Source: CBDCWA01 sp046048295
Lineage (GTDB): Bacteria; Pseudomonadota; Alphaproteobacteria; Rhizobiales; Hyphomicrobiaceae
Assembly: GCA_046048295.1 (NCBI GenBank)
Contig: JBJOGJ010000186.1
Coordinates: forward strand, 1-7,932
Length of the DNA: 7,932 bases
Direction of reading: 5' to 3'
Both the position numbers and the translations under genes were made by a program. Each line of letters starts with the position of its first letter. The stretch's first letter is position 1. This document shows positions 7,076 to 7,932 of the stretch, one piece after another. The notes under the pieces were generated by a model, which saw nothing but the letters and a program-made list of their open reading frames with translations, was not told the DNA's origin and did no database searches.

Positions 7076-7486
7076 TTAGGAGTTCGATGGCGGCCTCCCA
7101 TTGCTACTTTCGTCGTTCGACGCGGCGGTTGATGGAGCATCGATGCGATCGGTACGGTCCTCATGCAGGAGCGGATCGACGCCTGCGTGAAGGGCGGCCT
7201 GCGCAAGCGCATGCGTGACCACGGGGCCGGTGAAGAAGATAATCCCGAGGATGGTGATCAACTTGAAGATCGTCAGGGCAATGTCGGTCTGCAGCAGGAG
7301 GCCAATGATCAGAATACTGGCCCCGAGCGTCTCGGTGACGCTCGTCGCGTGCATCCGGGTGTATACATCGGGCATGCGCATGACGCCGACCATGCCGACA
7401 ACGATGAAAAATGACCCGAGCAGGATGAGTATCCAGCTTACGAGTTCGATCGACTGCGCGACGAGAGGGGAATCCAGACCGGTCAT
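7076..7486 (-). CDS. mnhG: Na+/H+ antiporter subunit G (MnhG/MrpG)
   Basis: This is a small integral membrane subunit, 136 residues with three predicted helices (about 14-34, 55-70 and 73-90). The family signature GVMRMPDVYTRMHATSVTET (34-53) is present, followed by GASILIIGLL and the third-helix end TGPVVTHALAQAA (87-99), matching the P-V-x-x-H-A-L motif of MrpG. The roughly 36-residue tail after 100 is polar and rich in Asp, Ser and Asn, looks disordered, and is longer than in many homologues. GAGG lies seven bases before the ATG, which overlaps the mnhF stop by 4 bp. Confidence 0.95.
   Translation of the reverse strand: MTGLDSPLVAQSIELVSWILILLGSFFIVVGMVGVMRMPDVYTRMHATSVTETLGASILIIGLLLQTDIALTIFKLITILGIIFFTGPVVTHALAQAALHAGVDPLLHEDRTDRIDAPSTAASNDESSNGRPPSNS
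7094..7099 (-). promoter_or_regulatory. Strong SD-like site inside the mnhG 3' end
   Basis: On the minus strand GGGAGG (7099-7094) lies five bases before an in-frame ATC (7088-7086) of the DUF4040/MbhE gene. No usable SD is seen before the GTG at 7028. This site therefore bears on where translation of that subunit begins. It also encodes mnhG residues, so its presence could be coincidence. Confidence 0.5.
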
Positions 7487-7803
7487 GGCGTATCCTCATC
7501 CGGCGGGTCGTAAGCGAGATCGCCGTGGCGGAAGAACTTGAGGATCGCGAAAGTCGCGATCAGGTTCAGCACTCCGTAAGTGATGGCGATGTCCAGCCAT
7601 TCGGGCCGTCCGGTGATGAAGCCGAGCACGGCCAGCAGCAGTATGGCGAGAGTGCCGATCGCGTTTCCGGCCAGCACCCGATCGAACACAGTGGGACCCA
7701 GAAGCGCACGGAGCACAGCTAGCGACATGGCCACCAGTACTGCTATCGCTGCGACCGCGAAGATGGTAAAGTTAGTGATGGTGTAGCCGGCAATTGTAAT
7801 CAT
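7483..7803 (-). CDS. mnhF: Na+/H+ antiporter subunit F (MnhF/MrpF)
   Basis: This is a three-helix membrane subunit of 106 residues, slightly longer than the usual 90 or so because of an acidic tail (YDPPDEDTP). The conserved loop LLGPTVFDRVLAGNAIGT (34-51) holds the GP-x-x-x-DR motif with Asp41. The third-helix region WLDIAITYGVLNLIATFAI (69-87) carries Asp71. Both Asp sites are conserved in MrpF. Overlaps of 4 bp with mnhE upstream and mnhG downstream support one operon; GAGGGA lies a few bases before the ATG. Confidence 0.95.
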   Translation of the reverse strand: MITIAGYTITNFTIFAVAAIAVLVAMSLAVLRALLGPTVFDRVLAGNAIGTLAILLLAVLGFITGRPEWLDIAITYGVLNLIATFAILKFFRHGDLAYDPPDEDTP

Positions 7804-7932
7804 GAGCTTCCCTCGAAGCGCGTTACTTTGCGGTCCATGCCACCTTCTTCGACATCGAGAGCACCGGCTTTCGTCAGCGCGTGGACTGTCAGCACCGAGC
7901 CACGAACATCGGTCGTGATGGTGCCCGGCGTG
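7800..7932 (-). CDS. mnhE: Na+/H+ antiporter subunit E (MnhE/MrpE), C-terminal end only
   Basis: Only the last 43 residues are in the window; the gene starts beyond the right edge. The visible part begins TPGTITTDVRGSVLTVHALT, which matches the conserved TPGT-x-x-x-D and L-x-VHAL stretch near the C-terminus of MnhE. It ends KVTRFEGSS and then a TGA that overlaps the mnhF ATG by 4 bp. In Mrp complexes subunit E has membrane helices plus a cytoplasmic domain that includes this piece. The operon promoter is not in the window; it must lie upstream of this gene, beyond 7932. Confidence 0.9.
   Translation of the reverse strand, partial: TPGTITTDVRGSVLTVHALTKAGALDVEEGGMDRKVTRFEGSS

Noticed and set aside
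6655..7212. A 185-codon minus-strand open frame overlapping mnhG and the DUF4040 gene
   Set aside because: It is rich in Arg, His and Pro and out of frame with both recognised subunits; it has no family motif.

Overview
The window looks like chromosomal DNA from a Gram-negative bacterium, most likely a proteobacterium and possibly an alphaproteobacterium. This rests on moderately high GC, tight SD-led overlapping genes, the cation/proton antiporter gene set and a CIRCE-type heat-shock operator. No rRNA or other phylogenetic marker is present, so the lineage is only a guess. All supported genes read on the minus strand, so transcription runs from the right edge (7932) to the left edge (1).

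Positions 7932 to 765 hold one continuous operon for a multisubunit Mrp/Mnh-type monovalent cation/proton antiporter. In transcription order it encodes: the C-terminal end of MnhE (cut by the window edge); MnhF; MnhG; a subunit fusing the DUF4040/MbhD and MbhE domains (equal to the detached C-terminal part of MrpA); MnhB; MnhC; a first MnhD; a second MnhD-like subunit; an 89-residue Phe-rich two-helix membrane protein; and a third MnhD-like subunit with a long C-terminal tail. Almost every junction overlaps by 4 nt (ATGA) or abuts directly, so the subunits are probably translationally coupled and assembled together. The order E-F-G-(A C-terminus)-B-C-D is that of the ion-translocating half of archaeal membrane-bound hydrogenase (mbhA-H), not the classical mrpABCDEFG order. 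No hydrogenase, quinone-binding or NADH-binding gene is visible. The three MnhD-like chains each keep the Glu/Lys/Lys/Lys residues expected of a proton-conducting channel, so the complex may have three antiporter-like channels.

Positions 571 to 764 are the only real non-coding stretch. They hold no convincing terminator for the antiporter operon. They do hold a near-consensus CIRCE inverted repeat (HrcA operator) overlapping a possible -35 box, then a leader with two competing hairpins and a strong SD.

Positions 1 to 570 encode the first 190 residues of a GldA/NatA-like ABC transporter ATPase, which runs off the left edge. It is the apparent target of the CIRCE element. That would be unusual, because HrcA/CIRCE normally controls groESL and dnaK operons.
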